A stretch of 32,399 nucleotides of DNA from a virus. Positions 6,792-14,889 of the stretch are shown one piece after another. Made by a program: the position numbers and the translations under genes. The notes beneath the pieces are model-generated. The model saw only the letters and a list, made by a program, of their open reading frames with translations, was not told where the DNA came from and did no database searches. Positions within the stretch are counted from its first letter, which is position 1, and each line of letters starts with the position of its first letter. Location: the IMG/VR virus record IMGVR_UViG_3300020427_000006, positions 1 through 32,399 of that record. One strand, given 5' to 3'.

Positions 6792-8306
6792 TTAAAACTC
6801 CCTTTCCTTTTCCATATTAGGTATGGAATAAGGTTTAGAGCTCCTGTCTATCGGAGGAATCCACCATACATAAACTTGTTTCTTCTCAATGCGAACTTGT
6901 TCATCGCCCCCTTTTCTGGCTTTGATAACTTGTATCATCCGTGTTTTATTAAAATTGTGAAAATTACGGCGACGTAAAAAAGACTCAAGAGCGTTCAGAC
7001 GAAAATATACTTTATTTTGCTCTTCGTCCAAATAAGCCTTATTAGACATTACTTCCCCTATTTCATCAGCTTCACCTTGTTCTAAAATAAAATCTTCCAA
7101 ATGGGCTTCAAAACGTCCTGCCTGTGTCATTGAATGATCAACTTTTTCGGGTTGGCATTTTGTCAACAAGTCCTGGACGTGAAGTCGCCATTCATTTTTT
7201 CCTTTTGGAACAGGCCATACATTAATCTGCTCTACGCACGCTTCGTGAAACTTTGTTTCGTTAGTTAAGTCTTGTGTAGTAAGGGTAACGCGTTGTCCGT
7301 CCACGTTTAAAAAATAAATGGATTCTCCATCACTTTGAATTTTAGTTAAATCGCCGATTTTACTATCTCCTTCTCTTCCAATGCCAAAAGTTCTTGTAGC
7401 GCACACATTTTTTACACAATGTTGACACATCGGCTGATCCTTGCATTTATATTGATAGTCCTTCTTTTGATGCTGACTAACTGTTTTATTGACTTGCTGT
7501 AATCCCAGAGGATGTTCTATATATTTTTGATTAAAAGACGCGATTTTATCTTCCCATTTATCTGGCCATTTTTTCTTAGCGTAAACAGCGTATTGGTAAA
7601 GAACATTGTCCCGTCCTCCTTCTTCAATTCCTTTCTCTACTAAAGTTTCCAGGCACGGAGGGCCATCGGAAAAACCTGATTTTTTTTCTATTTTTTTTAT
7701 TTTAAAAGATAAAAGATTAGTTTTTGTAATCGATCTTTCATCATACAGAGAAATAAACTGATCCAATGTGGCAGCAGTGCCATCAAGGTTAAAAGCATAG
7801 CGATTAGTGCTATTACCATTATGGTAAGGCAAATTAAGAAAATTCCCAGTATCTCCCCTATCAGCCCTAATTTCAATTTGCTTCGGAAAAATTTCACAAT
7901 TCGCATAACCTAACTCTCCGGCCCATTCCATAAGTTTATCTCTCATAAGAGAAGCTGAAATCCAATCTTTGGTAAATAAAAATAAATGTGCGCCTCCACT
8001 TTTAGAACGACACATTACCAAAGGCAATTTTAATTTTTGTATATTTTTAATTATTTCTTTGTGATCAAGAGGATAAGTATCTACATCAATGCAACCCCAA
8101 CGACACATAGAGGCATCTGTAATAGGAATGATGCCTAGTCCAGGCTCCTCCCCTTCCAGATGTTTTATCCATAGGCTATCGTGCACCATATCCTTTCGAA
8201 TAAAAGCTTGTCCTCCTAATTTTCCATTGGAATTAGGATCACCACTTTTATATTGGCCATAGGCGCGGTCAAGTCCCTCAAAAATATTCTTAAATTTCTT
8301 CCACAT
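6792..8306 (-). CDS. Archaeo-eukaryotic-type primase (PrimPol superfamily)
   Basis: The 504-residue protein has the AEP catalytic motifs in order: CIDVD with Asp74 and Asp76, the SGGAH motif with His107, and IEIRAD with Asp149 followed by a GNFLNLPY segment. A PriCT-like helical stretch (GGRDNVLYQYAVYAKKKW, about 230-247) comes next, then a Cys cluster (C288, C294, C297, C302) that probably binds zinc. The C-terminal third is unassigned. AEP primases make primers and may extend them. It is co-directional with the 8353 protein and probably primes for Pol A (14876). No fused helicase domain is visible, so unwinding must come from another protein. Confidence 0.85.
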   Translation of the reverse strand: MWKKFKNIFEGLDRAYGQYKSGDPNSNGKLGGQAFIRKDMVHDSLWIKHLEGEEPGLGIIPITDASMCRWGCIDVDTYPLDHKEIIKNIQKLKLPLVMCRSKSGGAHLFLFTKDWISASLMRDKLMEWAGELGYANCEIFPKQIEIRADRGDTGNFLNLPYHNGNSTNRYAFNLDGTAATLDQFISLYDERSITKTNLLSFKIKKIEKKSGFSDGPPCLETLVEKGIEEGGRDNVLYQYAVYAKKKWPDKWEDKIASFNQKYIEHPLGLQQVNKTVSQHQKKDYQYKCKDQPMCQHCVKNVCATRTFGIGREGDSKIGDLTKIQSDGESIYFLNVDGQRVTLTTQDLTNETKFHEACVEQINVWPVPKGKNEWRLHVQDLLTKCQPEKVDHSMTQAGRFEAHLEDFILEQGEADEIGEVMSNKAYLDEEQNKVYFRLNALESFLRRRNFHNFNKTRMIQVIKARKGGDEQVRIEKKQVYVWWIPPIDRSSKPYSIPNMEKEREF

Positions 8307-8321
8307 CTTTTTTCTCTACTC

Positions 8322-8345
8322 GGGGACGGCTAAAAAGCCGTCCCC
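8322..8345. terminator. Perfect 9-bp stem hairpin between two minus-strand genes
   Basis: The arms GGGGACGGC and GCCGTCCCC flank a 6-base loop (TAAAAA). It lies between the stop of the 8353 gene and the start of the primase on the minus strand. On the minus strand no T-run follows, so it may be an attenuator, RNA-processing or mRNA-stabilising stem rather than a full terminator. On the plus strand it is followed by only three T. Confidence 0.55.
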
Positions 8346-8352
8346 TTTAAAG

Positions 8353-9153
8353 TTAGAAGCCTACGGCCTCACGGTTATTTGCTCCTCCCTCGATTTCCTC
8401 AGGAACTGCTATTTTTTCGCCTTTAGTAACACTATCAGCAAATTCTTTAGCCATATTGAAAAGAGTTCTGTTTTCTAACATTCTTTCTTTTTCAATATTA
8501 ATCCCGAACCAATCGCCGAAGTCATTACCTTCTTTAATCGTAGTTAAACGATAAAGATGACTGTACATCGGCGGAGTAAATGGACCATTAGAACCTTGAA
8601 TCTTGATGTTCAACATCATAGAGTTCCACTTTCTACTTTTTTTCAATTGAGTAGATTTAAGTGTAATCAAGGCTGGTTGCCCAATCCCGTTTTTTTCATC
8701 TTCAACAACAATGACGAAATGATTACCAGCAGTTTCAACATAATTACCATTTGGCAATCTGTCTTTCTTCTGATCATCACGAGTAGTTTTGCTTAATACG
8801 TTACTATTAGCATCATAAACAGCGACCGGAGCTCCAGTGCCCTGTCCCCTGTCTTGCCACTCGGTGTATTGACGTTGATATGCAACAGGAAGAAGAAGGA
8901 TACCTTTATTGCCATCATAAAGTTTATTATTGACAGTATCCAGGATCATTCCTGCTTTGGCACCTTCCACTGTGTCTAAATCTGGACTCATCTTTTGAAG
9001 AATCTTTAGACGTGGAGTTGCCAGGTCTTCTTGTGAAACGCCTTCGAGTCCAGCTTTCGCTACAGACTCAAAATCGTTTGCTCCAATAGTCACTGGAAGA
9101 GGAGTTTCCTTCTTCGCAGGAGCTTTGGAGGCTTTTCTTTTTTTGACTACCAT
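8353..9153 (-). CDS. Phage replication-module protein, possible ssDNA-binding protein
   Basis: The 266-residue product has a Lys/Ala-rich N-terminus (VVKKRKASKAPAKKE), a central body with SQEDLATPRLKILQKMSPDLD, QYTEWQDRG and SHLYRLTTIKEGNDFGDWFGI, and an acidic, Gly-rich C-terminus. A basic N-terminus, a beta-rich core and a place next to the primase fit a single-strand binding or recombination accessory protein. I cannot assign a family by eye, so that role is inference. A ribosome binding site (GGAGG) lies just before the ATG. Confidence 0.65.
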   Translation of the reverse strand: MVVKKRKASKAPAKKETPLPVTIGANDFESVAKAGLEGVSQEDLATPRLKILQKMSPDLDTVEGAKAGMILDTVNNKLYDGNKGILLLPVAYQRQYTEWQDRGQGTGAPVAVYDANSNVLSKTTRDDQKKDRLPNGNYVETAGNHFVIVVEDEKNGIGQPALITLKSTQLKKSRKWNSMMLNIKIQGSNGPFTPPMYSHLYRLTTIKEGNDFGDWFGINIEKERMLENRTLFNMAKEFADSVTKGEKIAVPEEIEGGANNREAVGF

Positions 9154-9179
9154 ATTGCCTCCTTACGGTTTTCGGTTGT

Positions 9180-9740
9180 CTATTGTCGTATTTTCACTTT
9201 TTTGCGTATGAATACGCCAAATTCATCGGGTACACCGTCTCCACCACGGACACGCTCCCCAACGAATGCTTTTAAAGTTTGCGGGTGAATCTTTTGAGAG
9301 TGCTCCACGGGCAAACCTTGTCCTTCTAGCTGTCCCTTAAGATCTAAGGCATTATTATTTTCGCCTCGACCAAAAGCAACAGAAACTTCATTTTTAATTA
9401 TATCATCTAGACCATTTTCTTTCAGCCAATTAAAACAAAAATCTCTATTGGCTGTAGTAATAGTTGCGTGATAACTTTCCGTTACATCGATTTTTTGACC
9501 ATCTTTTAAACGCAAAGAAGTTAAATTATTTTCCTCCATCACAGCAGGAATTTCTTCATTTTCTAATTTGAATTCCCGTTGAGATAATTCTTTTTTCTTT
9601 TGTTCGAGTTCAGCTATCTCACTTCGAACTTCAACAAGTTCAGTGCATTTTTTCCCAAGGGAAGATAAAGCATCATCGCCCACCTGTCCTATATGGTCCA
9701 CAACTTGTTGTTCCATTTCTTGTATTAAATTTTTAGCCAT
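9180..9740 (-). CDS. Conserved-looking phage protein with coiled-coil N-terminal half
   Basis: The start is set at the ATG at 9740 (MAKNLIQEMEQQVVDH), which has GGAG about nine bases upstream. An in-frame ATG ten codons earlier would overlap the upstream gene. Of 186 residues, about 1-75 form a charged coiled coil (EVRSEIAELEQKKKELSQREFKLENEEIP). A compact domain follows with LRLKDGQKIDVTESYHATI and a basic C-terminus (FIRKKVKIRQ). I do not know its function. It is part of the operon leading to the primase. Confidence 0.65.
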   Translation of the reverse strand: MAKNLIQEMEQQVVDHIGQVGDDALSSLGKKCTELVEVRSEIAELEQKKKELSQREFKLENEEIPAVMEENNLTSLRLKDGQKIDVTESYHATITTANRDFCFNWLKENGLDDIIKNEVSVAFGRGENNNALDLKGQLEGQGLPVEHSQKIHPQTLKAFVGERVRGGDGVPDEFGVFIRKKVKIRQ

Positions 9741-9741
9741 T

Positions 9742-10065
9742 CTAAATTTCTCCTTTATTATATAAATCAATTTCTATGGGATAATATGTAGCCTCAATCT
9801 TATCCCACTTCAAGCATTTATAGCGTCCTCTATTGAAATCGGATGCAATAGAACACGCAATGCCTATAGCCGCAGGATCTCCAATGAGCAACAAGTAATC
9901 ATCGTCACAAAAATCTTTAAGTCTTTGCTTCAACTTTCTTACAGTTGGAGCTGAACTTAAAACAACTTGTGAGCCTTCAGGCAGTAATAACTTTAAATCG
10001 CCAAATTCTTGGGCGCTTAATATATTTCTACCCTTAACTTCTTGCACCACATATACTTTTCCCAT
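9742..10065 (-). CDS. Unrecognised small phage protein, first gene of the minus-strand operon
   Basis: The 107-residue product starts MGKVYVVQEVKGRNILSAQEFG and contains SQVVLSSAPTVRKLKQRLKDF, then DDDYLLLIGDPAAIGIACSIA. This alternation of strands and helices suggests a small alpha/beta fold. It directly follows the divergent promoter region. No enzymatic motif is evident. Confidence 0.65.
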   Translation of the reverse strand: MGKVYVVQEVKGRNILSAQEFGDLKLLLPEGSQVVLSSAPTVRKLKQRLKDFCDDDYLLLIGDPAAIGIACSIASDFNRGRYKCLKWDKIEATYYPIEIDLYNKGEI

Positions 10066-10078
10066 TTCTATTCTTTCT

Positions 10079-10104
10079 AATAGATTTTTCCTTATTAATC
10101 TATT
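10079..10104. promoter_or_regulatory. 8-bp inverted repeat over the minus-strand promoter
   Basis: AATAGATT at 10079-10086 and its reverse complement AATCTATT at 10097-10104 are separated by 10 bases. The right arm adjoins the minus-strand -10 box (TAATAA, 10097-10092). Two TTGCAA copies lie just beside it (10103-10108 and 10115-10120). This is a plausible operator for a dimeric repressor acting on the divergent operons. Confidence 0.45.
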
Positions 10105-10120
10105 GCAATTCTTTTTGCAA
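10092..10120 (-). promoter_or_regulatory. Candidate sigma-70-type promoter for the minus-strand operon
   Basis: Reading the minus strand, TTGCAA (10120-10115) is followed by a 17-base spacer and TAATAA (10097-10092), about 27 bases before the ATG at 10065. The spacing is ideal for sigma-70. The boxes match the consensus at four of six (TTGACA) and four of six (TATAAT) positions. Confidence 0.5.
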
Positions 10121-10129
10121 TCTTTTATA

Positions 10130-10144
10130 TGGGATAATTAGAAA
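10130..10144 (+). promoter_or_regulatory. Extended -10-like element ahead of the plus-strand replication operon
   Basis: TGGGATAATTAGAAA lies 15 bases before the ATG at 10159. TG-n-GATAAT has the form of an extended -10 box. The identical 15-mer is found on the minus strand at 26911-26897, also directly before an operon. A ribosome binding site (AAGGA) follows at about 10148-10152. Confidence 0.5.
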
Positions 10145-10158
10145 TTAAGGAAGAAACA

Positions 10159-11604
10159 ATGAAATATAAGTTTAAAACGACGCCTTTTAGGCATCAATTG
10201 GATATTTTAACTCATTCCTGGAACAAGGAAAACTATGCTGTTTTTGCTGATATGGGAACGGGAAAATCAAAAATTATTATTGATAACATAGCTATTCTTT
10301 ATGATCGGGGAAAAATAAACGCGGCATTGATTGTAGCTCCTAAAAGTATCATAGGAAACTGGGAAAAAGGAGAGATTCCCGCTCATATGCCTGAACATAT
10401 TAAATATCATACGGTTTTATGGTCTCCTAATACCACTAAAAAACAGGAAGCATTACTTAAGCCTTTATTTCTCTTAATGGATGAACTTATTATTTTCATA
10501 ATTAATGTGGAAGCTTTAAGCACTCAGCGGGGAATGGATATTACACAAAGATTTTTACTCAGCCATCAAACTTTTATGGTCATCGATGAATCTACAACCA
10601 TTAAAAATCCTAAAGCCATTAGAACTAAAAATATTATTAAAATGAAAGACAGGGCGAAATACAGAAGAATTTTAACAGGGATGCCTGTTACAAAAACCCC
10701 CTTGGATTTATACTCACAATGTTATTTTTTAGATCCTTACCTATTGGATTTTTCTTCTTATTATGCATTCAAATCTCGATACACTATTTCAAGGAAAGTG
10801 CATTTGCCCGGAAGGCATTCTTTTGATCAAGTGTTAAAGTATATTAGATTAGATGAATTAAATAAGACACTAGAGAAATTTTCCACGAGGGTTCTTAAAT
10901 CCGACTGCCTGGATCTGCCAGAAAAAATTTATTTAAAAAGAAACATTCAGCTTACACCCGAACAGCAAAAAGCTTATTTGGAAATGAAGAAATATGGAAT
11001 TGCCCTACTAGGAAAAGGACAAACAATGTCCGCGGTAAATGCCCTGGCGCAACTCATACGGCTACATCAGATTACATGCGGTCACGTCAAAACAGATGAT
11101 CAGCAAATTCGCTCCATTAAAAATAATAGAATTGAGGAGCTCCTTTCCGTCCTGGAAGAAACTAATGATGAAAAGGTAATTATATGGGCCGTTTATCGCT
11201 ATGACATTCAAGAGATTGAAAGGCAGTTGCGTAAAAAATATGGGGCTGAAAGTGTGGTGACCTTTTATGGCGATACTAAGGCAGAAACACGGCAAGAAAT
11301 TGTTAATGAGTTTCAAGACAAAGATTCTCCTTTGCGTTTCTTCATCGCTAATCCTCAGACAGGTGGCTATGGATTAACATTGACAGCCAGCCATACCGTT
11401 ATTTATTATAGCAACAGCTATGACTTGGAGATTAGAATGCAATCCGAGGACCGCGCCCATAGGATCAGCCAAACAGAAAAAGTAACATACATTGATCTGA
11501 TTGCTGAAAAAACAGTTGATGAAAAAATTGTTAAAAGTTTACGAAATAAAATTAATCTGGCAACAGAAGTACTAGGAGAGGAAATGAAACAATGGCTGGT
11601 ATAA
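10159..11604 (+). CDS. SNF2-family helicase/ATPase
   Basis: The 481-residue protein has a Walker A motif (ADMGTGKSK, Lys36), a motif II of DEST type (VIDESTTIKNP, about 142-151) and motif III ILTGMPVTKTP. The C-terminal RecA-like lobe has NPQTGGYGLTLTASHTVIY and RMQSEDRAHRISQTEKV with the QxxxRxxR motif. This is the compact SNF2 type common in phages. It should translocate on double-stranded DNA and remodel protein-DNA complexes or aid fork movement. It is the first gene of the plus-strand replication operon and overlaps the next gene by 13 bases. Confidence 0.9.
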   Translation: MKYKFKTTPFRHQLDILTHSWNKENYAVFADMGTGKSKIIIDNIAILYDRGKINAALIVAPKSIIGNWEKGEIPAHMPEHIKYHTVLWSPNTTKKQEALLKPLFLLMDELIIFIINVEALSTQRGMDITQRFLLSHQTFMVIDESTTIKNPKAIRTKNIIKMKDRAKYRRILTGMPVTKTPLDLYSQCYFLDPYLLDFSSYYAFKSRYTISRKVHLPGRHSFDQVLKYIRLDELNKTLEKFSTRVLKSDCLDLPEKIYLKRNIQLTPEQQKAYLEMKKYGIALLGKGQTMSAVNALAQLIRLHQITCGHVKTDDQQIRSIKNNRIEELLSVLEETNDEKVIIWAVYRYDIQEIERQLRKKYGAESVVTFYGDTKAETRQEIVNEFQDKDSPLRFFIANPQTGGYGLTLTASHTVIYYSNSYDLEIRMQSEDRAHRISQTEKVTYIDLIAEKTVDEKIVKSLRNKINLATEVLGEEMKQWLV

Positions 11605-11783
11605 TAGAGAAACCAAATGCTTGGTACAAGAAAGAAAGGAAAGAAGGGGAGCTCACCAAAAGAAAATGCCTTCCGTGCGGGAAGATGTTTGATAGTTGGG
11701 GAGTGGGTAATAGAATTTGCAAAGACTGTAAAACAAGTTCCGCCTACAAGGACGCCATTAATACCACTTCGATAAAAATGTGA
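11592..11783 (+). CDS. Small zinc-ribbon protein
   Basis: The 63-residue protein carries two CxxC pairs in RKCLPCGKMFDSWGVGNRICKDCK, the spacing of a small phage or alphaproteobacterial zinc ribbon. The rest is basic and polar. It overlaps the helicase 3' end and is coupled to the next gene by TGATG. It may bind DNA or RNA; its partner is unknown. Confidence 0.75.
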   Translation: MAGIIEKPNAWYKKERKEGELTKRKCLPCGKMFDSWGVGNRICKDCKTSSAYKDAINTTSIKM

Positions 11784-11938
11784 TGCCTAAAAAAACATTA
11801 AAAGAAAGAATTCTCAAAAGTTTGCTAGATGTAGGTGAAAAAGCCTTACGTGATCCTCGAACCCATCGAGAGCTCGTGACACGCAAACGTTGGGAGCGTT
11901 TAAAATACATTTGGGAAAAAAGATATGAAACTAATTAA
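11783..11938 (+). CDS. Small basic helical protein (51 aa)
   Basis: The ATG overlaps the upstream TGA (TGATG), and the stop overlaps the start of the next gene by 14 bases. The product starts MPKKTLKERILKSLLDVGEK and contains DPRTHRELVTRKRWERLKYI, an amphipathic and very basic sequence. No family is recognised. The gene fills the gap exactly, which supports it being real. Confidence 0.6.
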   Translation: MPKKTLKERILKSLLDVGEKALRDPRTHRELVTRKRWERLKYIWEKRYETN

Positions 11939-12596
11939 AAAATATAAATATAAAAAATTTAACCGTATTGACGGGGAAAAGCGTCTGTATCAAACAGGGA
12001 AAATAAAAGTTCCCTCGGTCACTACCATCCTAAAGAAAACTCAACCCGAAGAGAAAACCAAGTCTCTGGAAAAATGGAAACAACGTGTTGGGCAAAAGGA
12101 AGCTGAAAAAATAAGGGATGACGCCGGAGCTTTGGGAACGGCTCTGCATAAATGCTTAGAAAAATATATTCTTAATAAAAGAGATTTAAAATATTTTGAT
12201 GATACTCCCTTAGGGAGGCGTGCACGAAAAATGGCCAATATTATCATCGGCAGAGCTTTTTTTAATCTTGATGAAGTATGGGGATGCGAAGTTCATTTGG
12301 CAGGAGAAAATTACGCGGGAACAACAGACGTGGTTGGAATCTTTGACGGCAAACCAGCCATCATTGATTTTAAACAAACCAATAGGCCAAAGCGTGAAGA
12401 ATGGATTGAGGACTATTATCTTCAATTAACGGCTTACGCCCTGGCGCATAATTATTCTTTTGGAACAAGTGTTAGCCAAGGCTACATTTTAATGTGCAGC
12501 CGTGAAGGATATTTTCAGCAATTTCATTTAACACCAGATATGTTTCCTGTGTACTCAGAGAAATGGAAAAAAAGACTCGAGGCTTATTATGCGTGA
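11925..12596 (+). CDS. PD-(D/E)XK exonuclease, RecB/Cas4-like
   Basis: The 223-residue protein has the RecB-family order: VPSVTTILKK, then ALGTALHKCLEKYI (the GxxxH motif), CEVHLAGENYAGTTDVVGIFDGKPAIIDFKQ (E, then GTTD, then D-F-K of the catalytic core) and a QLTAYA motif near the end. This is a two-metal DNA nuclease. It may degrade host DNA, process ends or work with the helicases on either side. It overlaps both neighbours by 8-14 bases. Confidence 0.87.
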   Translation: MKLIKKYKYKKFNRIDGEKRLYQTGKIKVPSVTTILKKTQPEEKTKSLEKWKQRVGQKEAEKIRDDAGALGTALHKCLEKYILNKRDLKYFDDTPLGRRARKMANIIIGRAFFNLDEVWGCEVHLAGENYAGTTDVVGIFDGKPAIIDFKQTNRPKREEWIEDYYLQLTAYALAHNYSFGTSVSQGYILMCSREGYFQQFHLTPDMFPVYSEKWKKRLEAYYA

Positions 12597-13146
12597 GTAT
12601 GTAGTTTATGGACAAAAATATCCTTGGATTCCTGGTGAGCATAGAAGTAATTATGATCCAGATATAGATGCACCAAGTATTTTAGAAGCAGTGAAAATAT
12701 ATAATGAAAAACCTCGAAATGAATATTACGCGTACAGTGCCCGTTGCATTATGTGGAGCGAGTCCTGGCATTTATCCACTGCAGATTTTAAACGTATGAG
12801 AACAACTCGTTTCTGGAAAAAGAAAAAAGAAATGGAAGAATTGGAAAAAAATAATCCTCATTTAAAATTCTCTATGTGGAAAGATAAAAACACAATTTTA
12901 AATAACTCTGAACCTGTTGAAATTTTAAAAGAACGTTTTTATATTTATTTTTTAATTCGAGAAAATGAAATAGTTTATATTGGACAAACCGATAATTTTG
13001 TCACGCGCTTAAAAAATCATCAAAAAAGAATAACCTTTGATCGCTACTCCATTCAACATTGGGAAGGCACTCTAGAAGAAGTTAAACTTATAGAAAGTCA
13101 ATTAATTTTACACCACAAGCCTTGTGAAAATAAGAATTCAAAATGA
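12589..13146 (+). CDS. GIY-YIG nuclease-domain protein
   Basis: The 185-residue protein has a polar, Trp/Tyr-rich N-terminal region (about 1-110) and a C-terminal GIY-YIG domain (about 117-180). The domain has FYIYFLI, EIVYIGQT, the Arg of VTRLKNHQ and the metal-binding Glu of KLIESQLI, followed by HHKP. It could be a homing-type or structure-specific endonuclease. It is embedded in the replication operon, overlapping both neighbours by 4-8 bases, which argues for a domesticated replication role. The N-terminal part has no family I recognise. Confidence 0.8.
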   Translation: MREYVVYGQKYPWIPGEHRSNYDPDIDAPSILEAVKIYNEKPRNEYYAYSARCIMWSESWHLSTADFKRMRTTRFWKKKKEMEELEKNNPHLKFSMWKDKNTILNNSEPVEILKERFYIYFLIRENEIVYIGQTDNFVTRLKNHQKRITFDRYSIQHWEGTLEEVKLIESQLILHHKPCENKNSK

Positions 13147-14738
13147 GCGAATTTATCTTTGGTCCTCCTGGCACAGGCAAGACAACCACCTTACTGGACA
13201 TCGTTGATAAGGAAATGGCGGAGGGGACGCACCCGAATGAAATAGGATATTTTTCTTTTACAAAGAGAGCGTCAAAAGAAGCCATCAACCGAGCTGTGAA
13301 AAAATTTAACAGGAAGTATAAAGACTTTCCATATTTTAAAACACTGCACGCCTTAGCCCGATTCTGTCTCCACCTGGATCGCACATCCATTCTGCAAGAC
13401 CACGATTACGCGGAGTTCTCCGATCTCATCGGATGGAAGATTCATAATCCCAACAGGCACGTGGAAGAACTGGGAATCCCGGTCTATGAGGATGTCCATC
13501 TTTCGTTGATTGATAAATACCGCATTAAAAAAACTTCTTTATATCAAGAATTCCAGGAATACGGGCATTTAGAGGGCGGATGGAAAAAATTAGACAAGCT
13601 TGACCGAGGATATGCATCCTTCAAGAAAGCGCGTCAACTCTTTGATTTCACTGATATGATTTCCACCCTCATTAATGAAGAGGATAAGATTCCAACCTTT
13701 AAAGTTTTAATCATCGATGAAGCCCAAGATCTTAGTAAACTGCAATGGGAGCTCGTTGACAAACTCATTGAACGCTCCGAGAAAGTATACATCGCGGGGG
13801 ATGATGACCAAGCAATTTTTAGATGGGCCGGAGCTGACGTGCAAGAGCTACTGCGAAGAGCCAATGACTCCAGCAACACGAAAAGCGTGCTTCATCAATC
13901 CTTCCGCATTCCTTCCAGCATTCATTCCTATGCGACAGCTTTAATTAATAAAAATAAAAATCGGGAACCTAAGGTGTGGAGTCCGCGCCAGGCGAAGGGA
14001 CGAATCATTTTTCCTAATTATAAAGATCTTTCTTTATTTAGAAAGGGGAACTGGCTGTTGCTCGCATCCACTGGATATCAACTGGATAAACTTTGTTCGG
14101 AAATGAAACACCAGGGGATTTATTATAATCGCAAAGGATTTTTTTCCGTCTCCGAGGAATCCATTGAAGCCATGTTCCTATGGAATAGTTTAATGGAAGG
14201 CAATTCCATTTCCTTAAGCAATGTTAATTTAATATATAAATATATTAGTTCTAAAGTAGGACTAAAATGGGGCGCCAAGAAAATGGAAGGGGCCATTGAG
14301 GAAGATACTTTCACATTTGAAAAATTAAAAGGACAGCACGGATTACTTATTCCGGAAAGAACACCGTGGACCGCGGCCCTGGATCGCATCAATGATCGAG
14401 AAAAAAGAACAATTCAATCTTTATTAAAAAATAATGAAGATCTTAAAAAACCACCACGCGTCACCGTTTCTACTATTCACGGAGCAAAAGGTGGCGAAGC
14501 TGATAAAGTTATGTTATTAACTGACATCTCAAGAAAGGGATTGGATGCATATTATAAGAATGCAGAAGAGACAAGAAAGGTTTTTTATACGGGAATGACA
14601 AGAGCGAAAGAAGAGCTCTATGTAATGGCACCGGAAACTGAAATAGAATTTGGAGAAATACGTTATGAACAGCAAAAGCGCAAAAGACAAACAAATAATG
14701 GGAAGTCATTACAAGGATTGCCCCATTCAACCTATTGA
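13143..14738 (+). CDS. UvrD/Rep-like superfamily 1 helicase
   Basis: The 531-residue protein shows superfamily 1 motifs: Walker A FGPPGTGKTTT (Lys13), motif Ia, DFTDMI, motif II LIIDEAQDLSKLQWEL (about 190-205), motif III YIAGDDDQAIFRWAGA, and C-terminal VSTIHGAKGGEADKV with FYTGMTRAKEELYVM. It should unwind DNA 3' to 5' with ATP. It is shorter than UvrD (about 720 aa) but has all visible motifs, in line with phage Dda-like or UvrD-like enzymes. The start overlaps the GIY-YIG stop (ATGA). Confidence 0.9.
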   Translation: MSEFIFGPPGTGKTTTLLDIVDKEMAEGTHPNEIGYFSFTKRASKEAINRAVKKFNRKYKDFPYFKTLHALARFCLHLDRTSILQDHDYAEFSDLIGWKIHNPNRHVEELGIPVYEDVHLSLIDKYRIKKTSLYQEFQEYGHLEGGWKKLDKLDRGYASFKKARQLFDFTDMISTLINEEDKIPTFKVLIIDEAQDLSKLQWELVDKLIERSEKVYIAGDDDQAIFRWAGADVQELLRRANDSSNTKSVLHQSFRIPSSIHSYATALINKNKNREPKVWSPRQAKGRIIFPNYKDLSLFRKGNWLLLASTGYQLDKLCSEMKHQGIYYNRKGFFSVSEESIEAMFLWNSLMEGNSISLSNVNLIYKYISSKVGLKWGAKKMEGAIEEDTFTFEKLKGQHGLLIPERTPWTAALDRINDREKRTIQSLLKNNEDLKKPPRVTVSTIHGAKGGEADKVMLLTDISRKGLDAYYKNAEETRKVFYTGMTRAKEELYVMAPETEIEFGEIRYEQQKRKRQTNNGKSLQGLPHSTY

Positions 14739-14889
14739 TTATATTATGGATAATAAGTTAGATTGGTGTGAAGGAAATATTATTAAATACGTTACTCGTC
14801 ATAATAAAAAGGGAGAAGGTAAAAAAGACATTGAAAAAGTAATTCACTACGCTCAACTTTTACTGGAGAAAAAATATGGAAAACGTTGA
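14665..14889 (+). CDS. DUF3310 protein (phage nucleotide-kinase-like small protein)
   Basis: The start is set at the ATG at 14665 because GGAG lies nine bases before it; a TTG at 14650 is also in frame. The 74-residue product contains SHYKDCPIQPIDYIMDNKL, then CEGNIIKYVTRHNKKGEGKKDIEK and HYAQLLLE, the signature of DUF3310. The family is common in phage replication modules, sometimes labelled nucleotide kinase, but its biochemistry is not settled. It overlaps the helicase end by 74 bases and the polymerase start by 14. Confidence 0.85.
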   Translation: MNSKSAKDKQIMGSHYKDCPIQPIDYIMDNKLDWCEGNIIKYVTRHNKKGEGKKDIEKVIHYAQLLLEKKYGKR

